NCBI RefSeq assembly: GCF_016900655.1
Contig: NZ_JACJKH010000012.1
Location: 39,060-103,059, forward strand
Source of the DNA: Drancourtella massiliensis
GTDB lineage: Bacteria > Bacillota > Clostridia > Lachnospirales > Lachnospiraceae
Length of the DNA stretch: 64,000 nt
Reading direction: 5' to 3'
Position numbers and translations under genes: made by a program. Every line of letters begins with the position of its first letter. Position 1 is the first letter of the stretch. Under the pieces are notes generated by a model. That model saw nothing but the letters and a program-made list of their open reading frames with translations, did not search any database and was not told the DNA's origin. Below are positions 6,946-16,916 of this stretch, piece after piece.

Positions 6946-9177
6946 TTAGAATCCTTTTCCAAACACAAACAGAAATTTCTGGAAGAGATTTTTGGACGCC
7001 ATACTTTTCTCCCGTACAGAAATACAGAGTTTTTCCAGTTCTTTGAGATCTCTTTTCTCCGGATTTCTGTTTCCAAAAGCTGTTTCCAGCAACCGGATGA
7101 TGATCTTCCTGCTCCTCTTGTTGGAAATATGATAGGTTTCTTTCAGGATCCGGCAAATCTCTTCCTCGTCCTCCGGAATCGGTTTCTTCCTGTCATACTC
7201 CATCATCTGATAAAGAATCCGGTACAGCCTGAGATATTTGTTCCGCAAGTCTTTCTGCATCCGGACGCTTCTCCATTTTCTTCTTCGTGCAAAAAGAAGT
7301 AAACAAAGCGCTGCCAGGGCGGCAGATACCGGGATTATCCAGATTCTTCCGGAAAGCATCTCCTCTCTCGTTCCATCTCCGTTTTGATTTTCTGATGACT
7401 GTCCTGTTCCGTCCTGTACATCTGTCTGCGTATCCGGCTGTGGTTCCTGCTGAGACGTAGAATCCTGCTCCGGTGTCTGCGGTTCTTCTGTCTGCGGATC
7501 CGTCTCCCCCACTACACTTACAGGCCCGTCCGGCTCTGATGTTCCTCCCGCAGAATTCTGCCGGTATGCCGGCGTCATTTCTGCCGGAAGCCATCCGCAG
7601 CCTTCTACGTAAACCTCCGCCCAGGCATGTGCCGTACTGTCATCGAGTTCAGCCAGATACATTCCGTCTTCTGTCTCTTCAAACTCTGACGGTCTTGCGA
7701 TATATCCGGATACAAAACGTGCAGGGATTCCATTCATTCTCAGGAACAGCACACCTGCTGAAGCAAAATGAACGCAGTATCCCTCGTGGCTTTCTCCAAG
7801 AAAATATTCAACGAAATCCTCTCCATCCGGTGTTCTCCCCGGGCTTTTTGTATAATCTGCAACTGTTCCAAGATAATCCGCCACCTCCCGGACTGTGCTG
7901 CGAAGTGTTCTTCCTCGAAGAATCCGTGCCGTATCCTCCCACTTTTCACGGAATTCTTCAGGCACCTGCAGATAGGCTTCGTTTACAAAGTCTGTATAGG
8001 CTTCTCTATCTTCTGTCTGCTCATATGCCACATTTTCCGGACTGATTTTCAACTCTCCGATATCGCCTGCCAGAACGGCTTCCACCGCATAGCTTCTTCC
8101 CCGGCCTTCCACATAGGTATCTCCATAAAAATCATCTGTCTGGCTGTTTTTATACGGAAGGTACCGGTACGCTCTGCTTGCCCCTCTTCTTGTAATTTCA
8201 GCTGTCACACTTTGATATCCGAGCTGTCCACTGTTTTCCCGCACTGTCTCATACTCTGCATTTCGTGCTCTGCTGATCTCTTCTTCGGAAAGTCCTCCTG
8301 TTTCCTTTGATTTTACCCACCGGCTGTCACGGTAATCCGTTCCGATATATCCCTGAAAATAAACGTCCTGCTCCGGCCGTTCTGAAAGGGTTACCTCAAG
8401 CTGAAGTTCACCGCTTTCCACCATTTCATCAAAAGTTCCCAGTTTCCCGTCCGACACGCCGCCGTATGCAGCCCGCGTAAAGAAGTCCTCGATCCGGTCC
8501 TGCCATGCTGCCGGATCCGCAAAAAAGGTTTCCATCTGCTGTTTCGGAATCAGCACGCCGGTTGCCAGTGCTGCAGCGGCCGCAATGACAAGCGGGCGTT
8601 TTGCGCTGACCGGACTTGCCATCACAAGGCAGAGAACCGCACATCCAAGCAGCGCCGCTCCCTCCGCCCTGATTGTCATTCCGGTAAAAAACGGAAAGGA
8701 AAAGACTGCCGCATAGAGAAGAATCACAACCATGCGTAGCTTCCGGACGGATCCTGCCAGAACGCAGACTGCCAGAAACAGGCCGCAAAGTGCCAGCATC
8801 CCCGCTGCCATGGTCCTTTCGTCCGCCTGGACCCGTACTGTACTTTGTATTTCCCTGAAATACTGCTGAATCTGCAGCACGGAATTTCCGATGACCTCTT
8901 CTTTCAGCCCCTCCTGTATGGCCTCTCTTTGCACAAACCAGAACCATACCACAGGAAGAATTCCCACAGCACATCCTGCCCATACATATTTTTCCATCCA
9001 CACATACGGAAACCAGCAGATCACAAACATCAGCATTCCGATTCCGAACATGCGGATATCAGCTGCCGGATCGAATACCGATCCGAAAGCAAAGTATACA
9101 CCGCTACTTCCTGCTGCCGCAGACAGAAGAATCCAGATTTTTTCCCATCGATTACTATCTATCTTTTTTGTGTTCAT
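6946..9177 (-). CDS. Transglutaminase-like membrane protein (TgpA type)
   Basis: This 743-residue protein has about six N-terminal transmembrane helices (roughly residues 10-215), an extracytoplasmic region with a transglutaminase-like domain (about 400-560), a Gln/Glu/Pro/Thr-rich linker, one more helix (about 625-645) and a cytoplasmic tail. The active-site cysteine is in EGYCVHFAS and the histidine in TAHAWAEVY. The third position, usually Asp, reads Glu in WLPAEMTP. It is the last gene of a moxR-DUF58-transglutaminase operon, starting 13 bp after the DUF58 gene. Such trios are linked to processing or chaperoning of envelope proteins, but the target is unknown. Confidence 0.87.
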   Translation of the reverse strand: MNTKKIDSNRWEKIWILLSAAAGSSGVYFAFGSVFDPAADIRMFGIGMLMFVICWFPYVWMEKYVWAGCAVGILPVVWFWFVQREAIQEGLKEEVIGNSVLQIQQYFREIQSTVRVQADERTMAAGMLALCGLFLAVCVLAGSVRKLRMVVILLYAAVFSFPFFTGMTIRAEGAALLGCAVLCLVMASPVSAKRPLVIAAAAALATGVLIPKQQMETFFADPAAWQDRIEDFFTRAAYGGVSDGKLGTFDEMVESGELQLEVTLSERPEQDVYFQGYIGTDYRDSRWVKSKETGGLSEEEISRARNAEYETVRENSGQLGYQSVTAEITRRGASRAYRYLPYKNSQTDDFYGDTYVEGRGRSYAVEAVLAGDIGELKISPENVAYEQTEDREAYTDFVNEAYLQVPEEFREKWEDTARILRGRTLRSTVREVADYLGTVADYTKSPGRTPDGEDFVEYFLGESHEGYCVHFASAGVLFLRMNGIPARFVSGYIARPSEFEETEDGMYLAELDDSTAHAWAEVYVEGCGWLPAEMTPAYRQNSAGGTSEPDGPVSVVGETDPQTEEPQTPEQDSTSQQEPQPDTQTDVQDGTGQSSENQNGDGTREEMLSGRIWIIPVSAALAALCLLLFARRRKWRSVRMQKDLRNKYLRLYRILYQMMEYDRKKPIPEDEEEICRILKETYHISNKRSRKIIIRLLETAFGNRNPEKRDLKELEKLCISVREKSMASKNLFQKFLFVFGKGF

Positions 9178-9190
9178 ACTCCCTGACCAC

Positions 9191-10258
9191 CTATATTTCC
9201 AATACCGTCCTGTTTAATTCTTCTACAAATGTTTTCTCGTGAAAGAAAACCGGCATCTCCTCTCCGCACTGAATAGACAGATCTCCGCCAATACGCACCG
9301 CTTTCAAGTACGGTTCAAAAAATTCGTGCCGGTACAGATCTTCGTCAAGTCTGTCAAGTTCGGAAACCTGCGTGGAAGAAAGCGCTAAAAGCCAGTCGTA
9401 AAAAGTCTCCTCGTTCTTCACCAGAAACCTTTTAAAAACCTGTGTCCTGCTTTCTTTCCAGACCGCATAGAACCGGCAGGATTCCTCTACCATCGCCCGT
9501 CCGGCTGAAGCCGCCAGATTCAAAAACACATTGCCCGCCTCTTCTGTCATTTTCGACTCACCCGGATCCAGAAGAAGAATGACAGCCGCTCCTAGAGGAA
9601 AACTGAATTCCTTCATGTACATCTCATCTGTTCTCGCGCTCAGCTTCCAGTGAATCTGGGCAATTCTGTCTCCCGGCTGATATTCATGGACGTCAAACAC
9701 CTCGGACGTATCGTCCCCGCCCCGGTCTTTTGCGTACTCTTCGCCTTCTGTCACAAACAGGCGGACCGCTTCGCTGATCTCGGCAAGCACCGGATACGCC
9801 TTCGGCACAATGTGAATCTCCGCAGGGACAGACTGCAACTTCCGGATCCGGATCCTGAACATACCGGAAGCATCGGTCGTCACCGCTTTTTTCACTTTGA
9901 CTTCATGCTTTCCACAAGCGCTGGCCTCATATGGAAACAGAAAGGTATGCTTCTCCCCTTTTTTCAGGTTCCGCACCGTCTGCTTTTTATGTTCAATCTG
10001 TACTTTGAGAAACGGGATCCGAAACACTCCGCAGTTTTCCACTACAAAAGGAATATTCAGCGTTTCTCCTTCTTCCGCCATCTGAAAATCCCCCTGCGGG
10101 CAGATCCGGATCTTCGCTCCCATCATTCTGGCCTGAAGGCACAAAATAACCGGAAATACAAGTTCTACCGCAAGTATATATCTACCGTCCGGCCACTCGT
10201 AAACGAGATTCAGATAAACTGTTGCGAGAACGGCAGCCAGATACAACCATTTTTTCAT
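9191..10258 (-). CDS. DUF58 domain protein
   Basis: This 355-residue protein has two hydrophobic segments at its N-terminus, a beta-rich middle and a C-terminal DUF58 domain. The family block YQPGDRIAQIHWKLSAR is present near residue 195-210; this precedes a von Willebrand A-like fold. The start codon overlaps the stop of the moxR gene (ATGA), indicating translational coupling. DUF58 proteins are generally encoded with MoxR ATPases and are thought to work with them in assembly or metal insertion, by analogy with vWA partners. Its specific client is not known. Confidence 0.88.
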   Translation of the reverse strand: MKKWLYLAAVLATVYLNLVYEWPDGRYILAVELVFPVILCLQARMMGAKIRICPQGDFQMAEEGETLNIPFVVENCGVFRIPFLKVQIEHKKQTVRNLKKGEKHTFLFPYEASACGKHEVKVKKAVTTDASGMFRIRIRKLQSVPAEIHIVPKAYPVLAEISEAVRLFVTEGEEYAKDRGGDDTSEVFDVHEYQPGDRIAQIHWKLSARTDEMYMKEFSFPLGAAVILLLDPGESKMTEEAGNVFLNLAASAGRAMVEESCRFYAVWKESRTQVFKRFLVKNEETFYDWLLALSSTQVSELDRLDEDLYRHEFFEPYLKAVRIGGDLSIQCGEEMPVFFHEKTFVEELNRTVLEI

Positions 10259-11217
10259 TCTCTTCTCCCTTTTCCGGCCTTTGGCTGCGTGATCATGGCA
10301 AGAATCTCCTCGATCACCTGGGAAGATTCCATCCTGGCCGCCCTGGCCCTGGCACTTAAAAACAGCCTGTGAACCGCCACATCCGGGAACACCTTCGCCA
10401 CATCCTGTGGAATACAGAAAGTCCGTCCTTCCAGATAGGCATACGCCTTCGCCACTTTTGCAAGCGCAATCGTACCCCTCGGACTGATTCCAAGCCTGAC
10501 CATCTGATGGTTTCTGGTTGCCTCCACAAGCCGTCCGATATACTCATAAACCGCATCATGCACATAGACCTGTTCCACTTCCGCGCGCATCTCAAGAAGC
10601 ATCTCCGTTCCGACTACCGCCTTGACCGCATCTGCCGGATTCCCTTTCTGACTGCCCTTTACGATCTCAATCTCTGCCTGGATATCCGGATAGCCCATGG
10701 AAATACAGATCATGAACCGGTCCAGCTGTGACTCCGGCAGCATCTGTGTCCCCGCAGAACCAAACGGATTTTCCGTCGCGATCACAATAAACGGATCCGG
10801 CACCGGGTATGTCTTCTGATCCACCGTCACCTGCCCCTCCTCCATAACTTCCAGAAGCGCTGACTGTGTTTTCGGTGACGTCCGGTTGATCTCATCCGCC
10901 AGAAGCAGGTTACACATCACCGCTCCCGGCTGATAGACAAACTGCTGGGTCTGCCTGTCATAAAGAGAAAAGCCGACAATATCCGCCGGCAGCACATCCG
11001 GAGTAAACTGCACCCTGTGCCGGTCCAGGCCCATACTTTTTGAAAATGCGACCGCCATCGTCGTCTTCCCGACTCCCGGAATGTCCTCGATCAGGACATG
11101 TCCGCCCGCCAGAATTGCGGCCATTACCTTTTTGATACAATCCTGTTTTCCGATGACAGCCTTCTGCACCTCCTCGATCACAGAAGCGGCCGCCATCATT
11201 CCATATGTTTTCTCCAT
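10255..11217 (-). CDS. MoxR-family AAA+ ATPase
   Basis: This 320-residue cytoplasmic ATPase has Walker A GVGKTT in EDIPGVGKTT, Walker B LLLADEINRTSPKTQ, sensor 1 ATENP and an arginine-containing GISPRG motif, all diagnostic of MoxR. MoxR proteins act as chaperone-like ATPases with vWA/DUF58 partners. The ATG at 11217 follows AAGGGG by seven bases; in-frame codons upstream overlap a TATAAT element at about 11243-11248 and are unlikely to be translated. It is the first gene of a three-gene operon with the DUF58 and transglutaminase genes. Confidence 0.92.
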   Translation of the reverse strand: MEKTYGMMAAASVIEEVQKAVIGKQDCIKKVMAAILAGGHVLIEDIPGVGKTTMAVAFSKSMGLDRHRVQFTPDVLPADIVGFSLYDRQTQQFVYQPGAVMCNLLLADEINRTSPKTQSALLEVMEEGQVTVDQKTYPVPDPFIVIATENPFGSAGTQMLPESQLDRFMICISMGYPDIQAEIEIVKGSQKGNPADAVKAVVGTEMLLEMRAEVEQVYVHDAVYEYIGRLVEATRNHQMVRLGISPRGTIALAKVAKAYAYLEGRTFCIPQDVAKVFPDVAVHRLFLSARARAARMESSQVIEEILAMITQPKAGKGRRE

Positions 11218-11291
11218 ACCCTGTCCCCTTAGCTTTTTTTCCATTATATCATATCCGTGGTCCATCACACTATCTCCCATACAGATTTAAC

Positions 11292-11328
11292 AAAAAAAGA
11301 CTCTGCGGAATGTTTTCGCAAAGTCTTT
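11292..11328 (-). terminator. Terminator after thrC and the small membrane protein
   Basis: The minus-strand stem AAAGACTTTGCG / CGCAGAGTCTTT is followed by seven T in all, a typical intrinsic terminator. Confidence 0.85.
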
Positions 11329-11340
11329 CACATGATTCGT

Positions 11341-11682
11341 TTATGAAAAATATTTTTTCCGTAGTTTTCCTGTTGTAATTCCAAACCACACAAGCACAAC
11401 CATCACAATTACAAAGGTGCCCCAGAAAATGGCCATATTGTCGACACCAAGACTGGTGCAGGCCAGATCACAGATCCCCCAGAGGGTCACTACGATCCCC
11501 AAAATCATCACTTTCGGTGCCGCCTCTTTTATGTATGCCTTGGTGTCTTTACATTTTTTCAGGTTCACTTCCTTCGGAAGCAGAACACTTTGAAAAATCT
11601 CTCCTTTTTTTATCATTTTCCAATACCCGGCCATACAATACAGTCCGCAGGCCAGGGCAATCAGTCCCCAGATCGAATCCAT
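11341..11682 (-). CDS. Small membrane protein of unknown function
   Basis: This is a 113-residue protein with three hydrophobic helices (about residues 4-20, 54-74 and 82-104) and a basic segment between the first and second. I do not recognise a family. The ATG at 11682 is only five bases beyond the thrC stop codon, and its ribosome binding site GAGGTGA overlaps the last codons of thrC, so it is coupled to threonine synthase. A terminator follows it. Any link to threonine metabolism is inferred from position only. Confidence 0.75.
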   Translation of the reverse strand: MDSIWGLIALACGLYCMAGYWKMIKKGEIFQSVLLPKEVNLKKCKDTKAYIKEAAPKVMILGIVVTLWGICDLACTSLGVDNMAIFWGTFVIVMVVLVWFGITTGKLRKKYFS

Positions 11683-11687
11683 CCCTG

Positions 11688-13181
11688 TCACCTCAGTCCT
11701 AAAATTTCTTTCACTGCCGCTTCCATCTCCTGTGCATCGCACTCTCTCGTATGGCGGATTTCGGCATTTCTGATCTCCTCTACCGCCTTCGGGATCTCTG
11801 TCCCGGAAAGCCGGCTCAGTTCATCGGCAAGGGCAATGCCTTCCTGACCTTCATATTCGCCTGGCCGTATGGCGTTAAGAACGCTTTCCGCAAACTTGTA
11901 TGGACTTGCCGTTGATGCGATGATCGTCTTTGCCGGATCGTTGCTGTCTCTGCGATACGCTTCGTACACCGCGGCAGCAACCGCTGTATGAGTATCCATC
12001 ACATATCCTGTATTCTCGTAGGTGTCGCGGATGGCTTTCTTCATCTCGTCCGCCGATGCATACCCGGCAGCAAAATCGGACAGCTCTGCTTTCATCTTTC
12101 CGGTAATTCCGTAACGTCCGTTTTCGTTTAATTCCTTCATCAACTCACGGTTTTTCGCCTCATTTCTTCCGGAAATCAGGTAAATCAGCCGTTCCAGATT
12201 ACTGGAAATCAAAATATCCATAGATGGAGATTCTGTCAGGATAAATTCCCGGTTTTTATCATAGGTTCCGGTCTCGAAAAAGTCAAAGAGCACTTTATTT
12301 TCATTGGAGGCGCAGATCAGCTTTGCAATCGGAACTCCCATCTGCTTTGCAAAGTAGGCGGCAAGAATATTTCCGAAATTTCCCGTCGGTACAACGACAT
12401 TGACCGCCTCTCCTTCCTGAATCTCTTCATGTTTCAGGAGACACCCGTAAGCATGGACATAGTAGACAATCTGCGGGACAAGCCGTCCGATATTGATGGA
12501 ATTTGCAGACGAGAACCGGAAGCCTGCTTTCTGAAGCTCTTCTTTGAGTTTCTCATCTTCAAACATCTTTTTCACACCGCTTTGTGCTTCATCAAAATTT
12601 CCGTGAATGGCAACGACCGCCGTATTGTTTCCTTTCTGTGTCACCATCTGGAGCCGCTGCACATCACTGACTCCTCCCTTTGGATAAAAGACGATGATTC
12701 TCGTTCCCTCCACATCTGCAAATCCGGCAAGGGCTGCCTTTCCTGTATCTCCGGACGTGGCAGTCAGAATCACGATTTCGTCAGTGACGTGATGCTTTCT
12801 GGCAGCTGTTGTCATCAGGTGCGGCAAAATGGAAAGAGCCATATCTTTGAACGCGATCGTCGGACCGTGGAACAGTTCCAGATAATAGACTCCGTCCACC
12901 TTCGCAATCGGTGCAATCTCTTCGTTATCAAACTTGTCATCGTAGGCTGCACGGATACATCCTCTAAGTTCCTCTTCCGTAAAGTCGGTAAGAAACTGCT
13001 TCATCACGACATAGGCAGTTTCCTGATAGTCCATCCCGGCAAGATCCGCAAGCGGAACAGGAAGCTTCGGAATATATTCCGGCACAAAGAGCCCTCCTTC
13101 ATCGGAGAGTCCTTTTAAGATTGCCTCCGAAGCAGTCAGCATGACATTTTCGTTTCTCGTACTTCTATAAAACAACTCCAT
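11688..13181 (-). CDS. thrC: Threonine synthase
   Basis: This pyridoxal-phosphate enzyme of 497 residues converts O-phosphohomoserine to threonine. The PLP lysine is K112 in HGPTIAFKDMA; the phosphate-binding loop is VPTGNFGN and TATSGDTGKAAL is also present. Length and N-terminal region (YRSTRN...DEGGLFVPE) fit the long, enteric/yeast-like class. The ATG at 13181 has AGGAGG seven bases upstream. It stands apart from hom and lysC, which lie about 28 kb away in this window. Transcription starts from its own promoter, which overlaps the end of the antiporter gene. Confidence 0.95.
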   Translation of the reverse strand: MELFYRSTRNENVMLTASEAILKGLSDEGGLFVPEYIPKLPVPLADLAGMDYQETAYVVMKQFLTDFTEEELRGCIRAAYDDKFDNEEIAPIAKVDGVYYLELFHGPTIAFKDMALSILPHLMTTAARKHHVTDEIVILTATSGDTGKAALAGFADVEGTRIIVFYPKGGVSDVQRLQMVTQKGNNTAVVAIHGNFDEAQSGVKKMFEDEKLKEELQKAGFRFSSANSINIGRLVPQIVYYVHAYGCLLKHEEIQEGEAVNVVVPTGNFGNILAAYFAKQMGVPIAKLICASNENKVLFDFFETGTYDKNREFILTESPSMDILISSNLERLIYLISGRNEAKNRELMKELNENGRYGITGKMKAELSDFAAGYASADEMKKAIRDTYENTGYVMDTHTAVAAAVYEAYRRDSNDPAKTIIASTASPYKFAESVLNAIRPGEYEGQEGIALADELSRLSGTEIPKAVEEIRNAEIRHTRECDAQEMEAAVKEILGLR

Positions 13182-13223
13182 GGCGTTTCCTCCTTGTCCT
13201 TTTCTGATCTGCAATTTTCAGAA

Positions 13224-13252
13224 ATTATACCATAAACTATTGGAACATTCAA
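13224..13252 (-). promoter_or_regulatory. Promoter of thrC
   Basis: TTGAAT (13247-13252), a 17-bp spacer and TATAAT (13224-13229); the -35 overlaps the stop codon of the upstream antiporter gene. Confidence 0.82.
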
Positions 13253-14556
13253 TCGATTTTCCTTTTCCGGAACAGGATAAAGAGCACTGCGCTCAGTGCC
13301 ATCAGAACCGGATAGTACAGATACGGCATAATCTCAAACGGAGTCAGCTTCGTAAGACTTGCTGCTGACAAAAGCTGGGCGCCGTATGGGATGATCCCCT
13401 GTCCAACGGAAGTAAAAATATCAAGAAGTGAGGCGGAACGTCTTGGCTCAATGCCGTACTCATCACTGATATCCTTTGCGATCGGGCCGGTCATGACAAT
13501 AGCAACCGTATTGTTTGCCGTGCACAGGTCCACCAGAAAGGCAAGACCTGCAATACCAAGCTCTGCGCCACGTTTTTTCTTGATTCTGCTTTTAATCATC
13601 TGCAGCAGAAAGGTAATTCCTCCCATCTCCCGTACAAGGGAAACAATGCAGGCCACGACAATGGAAATCACCGTTATGTCATACATCCCCATGATTCCGC
13701 CGCTTCCATCCGGTCCCTGCGCTACAACCTGGAACATCTCGGAGACCGCAATCTCTCCGGATAATACTCCCACAGCAAGAGATAGTACAGTTCCCGTCAT
13801 CAGCACAAGAAACACATTCACGCCGATCAAGGCGCCTACCAGAACTACCAGATACGGAATAATCTTCCAGATACTGTATATCAGTTCCTCCTCCATCTGA
13901 AAATCCTGCCCGGATGTCAAAACGAAGAATATCCCGATCGTGACTACTGCCGCCGGCAGTACAATCAGAAAATTCTCACGGAATTTATCTTTCATCTCAC
14001 ATCCCTGTGTCTTGACAGCCGCGATCGTTGTGTCGGAAATCATGGAAAGGTTATCTCCAAACATGGCTCCGCATACGACCGCACCGATACAGATGGCTGC
14101 ATCATATCCGGTCTTTTCGCTGATACCCGCTGCGATCGGAGCAAGAGCCGCAATCGTTCCCATGGATGTTCCCATGGAAACCGAAATAAAGCATCCGATC
14201 ACGAACAGTCCTGCAACCGCCACCTGGGACGGCAGGATGGACAGTCCAAAATTTACCGCGCTGTCCGCCCCTCCGGCAGCTGTTACCGCACCGGAAAATC
14301 CGCCTGCGCAAAGGAAAATCAGACTCATGGTGATAATGTTGTCCTCCCCCACTCCCTTTGCGATAATATGAATTTTTTCGTTAAAATCATGTTTCCGGTC
14401 CTGCACAAAAGCTACAAACAGCGCCAGCAGAAATGCAAGCACAGCAGGCATTGCATAAAAATCACCGCTGATAAAACCGGACCCAAGAAATAGTATCAGA
14501 AATACCCCAATTGGAAGAAGTGCCAGCGCACTCCCCTTTTCTGTTCTTTCTGTCAT
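13249..14556 (-). CDS. NhaC-family Na+/H+ antiporter
   Basis: This is a 435-residue polytopic membrane protein with about 11-12 hydrophobic segments. The conserved NhaC/YqkI-type blocks SMGTSMGTIAALAPIA, GAMFGDNLSMISDTT and TSVGQGIIPYGAQLL are present. Family members exchange cytoplasmic Na+ for H+, or swap malate/lactate or other organic acids, so the substrate is not certain. It lies between leuCD and thrC but is separated from leuD by a strong terminator, so it probably has its own promoter. Confidence 0.87.
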   Translation of the reverse strand: MTERTEKGSALALLPIGVFLILFLGSGFISGDFYAMPAVLAFLLALFVAFVQDRKHDFNEKIHIIAKGVGEDNIITMSLIFLCAGGFSGAVTAAGGADSAVNFGLSILPSQVAVAGLFVIGCFISVSMGTSMGTIAALAPIAAGISEKTGYDAAICIGAVVCGAMFGDNLSMISDTTIAAVKTQGCEMKDKFRENFLIVLPAAVVTIGIFFVLTSGQDFQMEEELIYSIWKIIPYLVVLVGALIGVNVFLVLMTGTVLSLAVGVLSGEIAVSEMFQVVAQGPDGSGGIMGMYDITVISIVVACIVSLVREMGGITFLLQMIKSRIKKKRGAELGIAGLAFLVDLCTANNTVAIVMTGPIAKDISDEYGIEPRRSASLLDIFTSVGQGIIPYGAQLLSAASLTKLTPFEIMPYLYYPVLMALSAVLFILFRKRKID

Positions 14557-14604
14557 TCGTTTCCCTCTCTACTTTAGATTTTGTTCGTTACAGAGTCTGA
14601 CGGG

Positions 14605-14644
14605 AAAAGGGCGGCATGCCTTCCAAAAGTGCTGCCGCCCTTTT
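14605..14644. terminator. Bidirectional hairpin after leuD
   Basis: Arms AAAAGGGCGGCA and TGCCGCCCTTTT form a 12-bp stem. With A and T runs at both edges it can stop transcription leaving leuD on the minus strand. Confidence 0.82.
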
Positions 14645-14675
14645 CACCATCCATTTTCCATATGTTAAACCGGAT

Positions 14676-15170
14676 TTATCCATTCAGCTTCTGATTTGTG
14701 TAATTTACAAGGCCTCCGGCTGAAATGATTTTCTGCATGAATTCCGGGAACGGCTGTCCCTGATATTCAGTCCCTTTTGTCCGGTCAAAAATTTTCCCAC
14801 TGTCAAAGTCGATCTCCACTTCATCCCCCGCTTCAATCTCCTCGGCCGCTTCTTTGCACTCAATAATCGGAAGTCCGATATTAATGGAATTCCGGAAAAA
14901 AATCCGTGCGAATGTTTCTGCAATAATGCAGCTGACTCCCGCTGTTTTCAGACAGAGCGGAGCATGTTCTCTTGAAGAACCACATCCGAAATTCTTTCTT
15001 GCAACAATGATATCTCCCGGCTGAACCTTGCCTGCAAACTCCGGATCAATATCTACCATCGCGTGGGATGCCAGTTCCTGCGGGTCAAACGAATTCAGAT
15101 ATCTTGCAGGAATGATAACATCCGTATCCACATTGTCTCCGTATTTAAATACATGTCCTTTTGCTTCCAT
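14676..15170 (-). CDS. leuD: 3-isopropylmalate dehydratase small subunit
   Basis: This 164-residue subunit pairs with LeuC to isomerise 2-isopropylmalate to 3-isopropylmalate in leucine synthesis. The swivel-domain motifs [15 protein letters not shown] and [13 protein letters not shown] are present. Its length fits the short type that partners with homoaconitase-like large subunits. It starts three bases after leuC stops, indicating coupling, and is followed by a strong terminator. leuA and leuB are not in the window. Confidence 0.95.
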   Translation of the reverse strand: MEAKGHVFKYGDNVDTDVIIPARYLNSFDPQELASHAMVDIDPEFAGKVQPGDIIVARKNFGCGSSREHAPLCLKTAGVSCIIAETFARIFFRNSINIGLPIIECKEAAEEIEAGDEVEIDFDSGKIFDRTKGTEYQGQPFPEFMQKIISAGGLVNYTNQKLNG

Positions 15171-15173
15171 GTT

Positions 15174-16445
15174 CTATTCACCTGCTTTCTCTGGATTTGC
15201 GATATAACCTTTGATGGCACTTGCCGCAGCCGTCTCCGGAGAAGCAAGGTAAATCAAAGAGTCCACATGTCCCATACGTCCCACAAAATTTCTGTTTGTT
15301 GTGGAAACACACTTTTCACCTGCTGCCAGAACGCCCATGTGTCCTCCCATGCACGGTCCGCAGCTCGGCGTGGAAAATGCGCATCCTGCATCCACGAAAA
15401 TCTCCGCTATGCCTTCTTTCAGACATTCCTTATAGATCGCCTGCGTACCCGGAATTACAATCACACGCACACCCGGATGTACTTTATGACCTTTGAGGAT
15501 CGCCGCCGCTCTTCTCATGTCTTCCATTCTTCCGTTCGTACAGGATCCGATTACAACCTGGTCGATCTTGATCGGCTCCATAGTCTCGATCTCATCAATT
15601 GTGTGCGCATTGCCCGGAAGATGCGGAAATGCAACCGTCGGTCTTACTTCGGAAAGATCAATCTCGATCACTTCATCGTACACTGCATCCTCATCCGGAG
15701 TGTAGATCTTATATTCTTTGTCCGAATGCTCTTTCATATACGCTTCTGCCTTCTCATCCACAAGGAAGATTCCGTTCTTCGCCCCTGCTTCGATGGCCAT
15801 ATTTGCCATGGTGAAACGGTCATCCATGGAAAGTTCGGAAAGTCCTTCTCCTACGAACTCCATGGATTTATACAATGCTCCATCCACACCGATCTTTCCG
15901 ATGATATGGAGAATAATGTCTTTTCCACTAACATATTTTCCAGGTTTTCCCTTCAGTACGAACTGAATTGCGGATGGCACCTTGAACCAGAGCACTCCGG
16001 TCGCCATTCCTGTCGCGATATCCGTTGTTCCAACACCGGTGGAAAATGCTCCCAGCGCGCCGTATGTACAGGTGTGGGAATCCGCTCCGATGATACACTC
16101 CCCTGCTACCGTGATTCCTTTTTCCGGGAGGAGCGCGTGCTCAATCCCCATCTGTCCAATCTCATAATAGTGCGTCAGTCCCTGCTCTTTTGCAAATTCC
16201 CGGATTGATTTGGAATTTTCCGCTGATTTGATGTCTTTATTTGGAGTAAAATGATCCGGTACCAGTACAACTTTGTCCTTATCAAATACCTTGTCCGCCA
16301 TCTGCCTGAATACCGGCACAGCCATCGGACCGGTAATATCATTTGCCATTACAACGTCAAGCTTCGCCTCAATCAGCTGTCCTGCCGCCACCCTGTCCAA
16401 TCCTGCATGCGCTGCAAGGATCTTCTGCGTCATTGTCATTCCCAT
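15174..16445 (-). CDS. leuC: 3-isopropylmalate dehydratase large subunit
   Basis: This 423-residue aconitase-family subunit carries the [4Fe-4S] cluster of isopropylmalate isomerase. Cluster cysteines are in [11 protein letters not shown] and in [10 protein letters not shown], and the substrate region [15 protein letters not shown] is intact. The short form (about 420 residues) is typical of clostridia and archaea. The ATG follows GAGGAGG at ten bases. It heads a leuCD operon; a promoter lies just upstream. Confidence 0.95.
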   Translation of the reverse strand: MGMTMTQKILAAHAGLDRVAAGQLIEAKLDVVMANDITGPMAVPVFRQMADKVFDKDKVVLVPDHFTPNKDIKSAENSKSIREFAKEQGLTHYYEIGQMGIEHALLPEKGITVAGECIIGADSHTCTYGALGAFSTGVGTTDIATGMATGVLWFKVPSAIQFVLKGKPGKYVSGKDIILHIIGKIGVDGALYKSMEFVGEGLSELSMDDRFTMANMAIEAGAKNGIFLVDEKAEAYMKEHSDKEYKIYTPDEDAVYDEVIEIDLSEVRPTVAFPHLPGNAHTIDEIETMEPIKIDQVVIGSCTNGRMEDMRRAAAILKGHKVHPGVRVIVIPGTQAIYKECLKEGIAEIFVDAGCAFSTPSCGPCMGGHMGVLAAGEKCVSTTNRNFVGRMGHVDSLIYLASPETAAASAIKGYIANPEKAGE

Positions 16446-16488
16446 GTCTTTTGCGCCTCCTCTTTTTCTGGCTTCTGCCTTTCCTCAT

Positions 16489-16518
16489 ATTCTATCATAG
16501 ATATCTACAGATGTGCAA
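16489..16518 (-). promoter_or_regulatory. Promoter of leuCD
   Basis: TTGCAC (16513-16518), an 18-bp spacer and TAGAAT (16489-16494) on the minus strand. No T-box or leader-peptide structure is seen in the short leader. Confidence 0.65.
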
Positions 16519-16691
16519 GAAAAAATCAGAGTGCGATCTGTTTTTGGGTTTTACCTTGCTGATCACCGACAGTTAAATGCAGGAAATTTCCTTTTGAAAG
16601 AAACACATCCGGTCTTTTTTATTTACGCCTTGCGAAATTTATTATATAATATAGAATGCGTGTATAATTTGTCGATTAAAGGAGAATGAAT

Positions 16692-16916
16692 ATGACATTA
16701 AAAATGGGGAAAAACCAGCACACCTATATTGTCAGATCCATTCAGCTGGAGCTTTCGCTGGAACGCAGGCTCGAATCTCTCGGTCTTACCGAGGGGGCTT
16801 TGATTACCATTTTGAATAATGATAAAAAGGGAGCTATGACTGTTCGGTTCCGTGGGACAAGATTTGCCCTCGGTAAGCGGATTGCTGACCATATTGAAGT
16901 GGAGGAGGCAGAATAA
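16692..16916 (+). CDS. feoA: FeoA domain protein
   Basis: This 74-residue protein has the SH3-like FeoA fold that assists FeoB in ferrous iron uptake at the cytoplasmic face of the membrane. The pattern LERRLESLGLTEGALITIL followed by RGTRFALGKRIADHI is characteristic. The ATG at 16692 has AGGAG seven bases upstream; an ATG at 16686 is too close to that site. Its stop codon overlaps the feoB start by one base. A/T-rich promoter candidates (TTGCGA-N16-TAGAAT, or TATAAT at 16663-16668) precede it; I could not make out a clear Fur box. Confidence 0.92.
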   Translation: MTLKMGKNQHTYIVRSIQLELSLERRLESLGLTEGALITILNNDKKGAMTVRFRGTRFALGKRIADHIEVEEAE

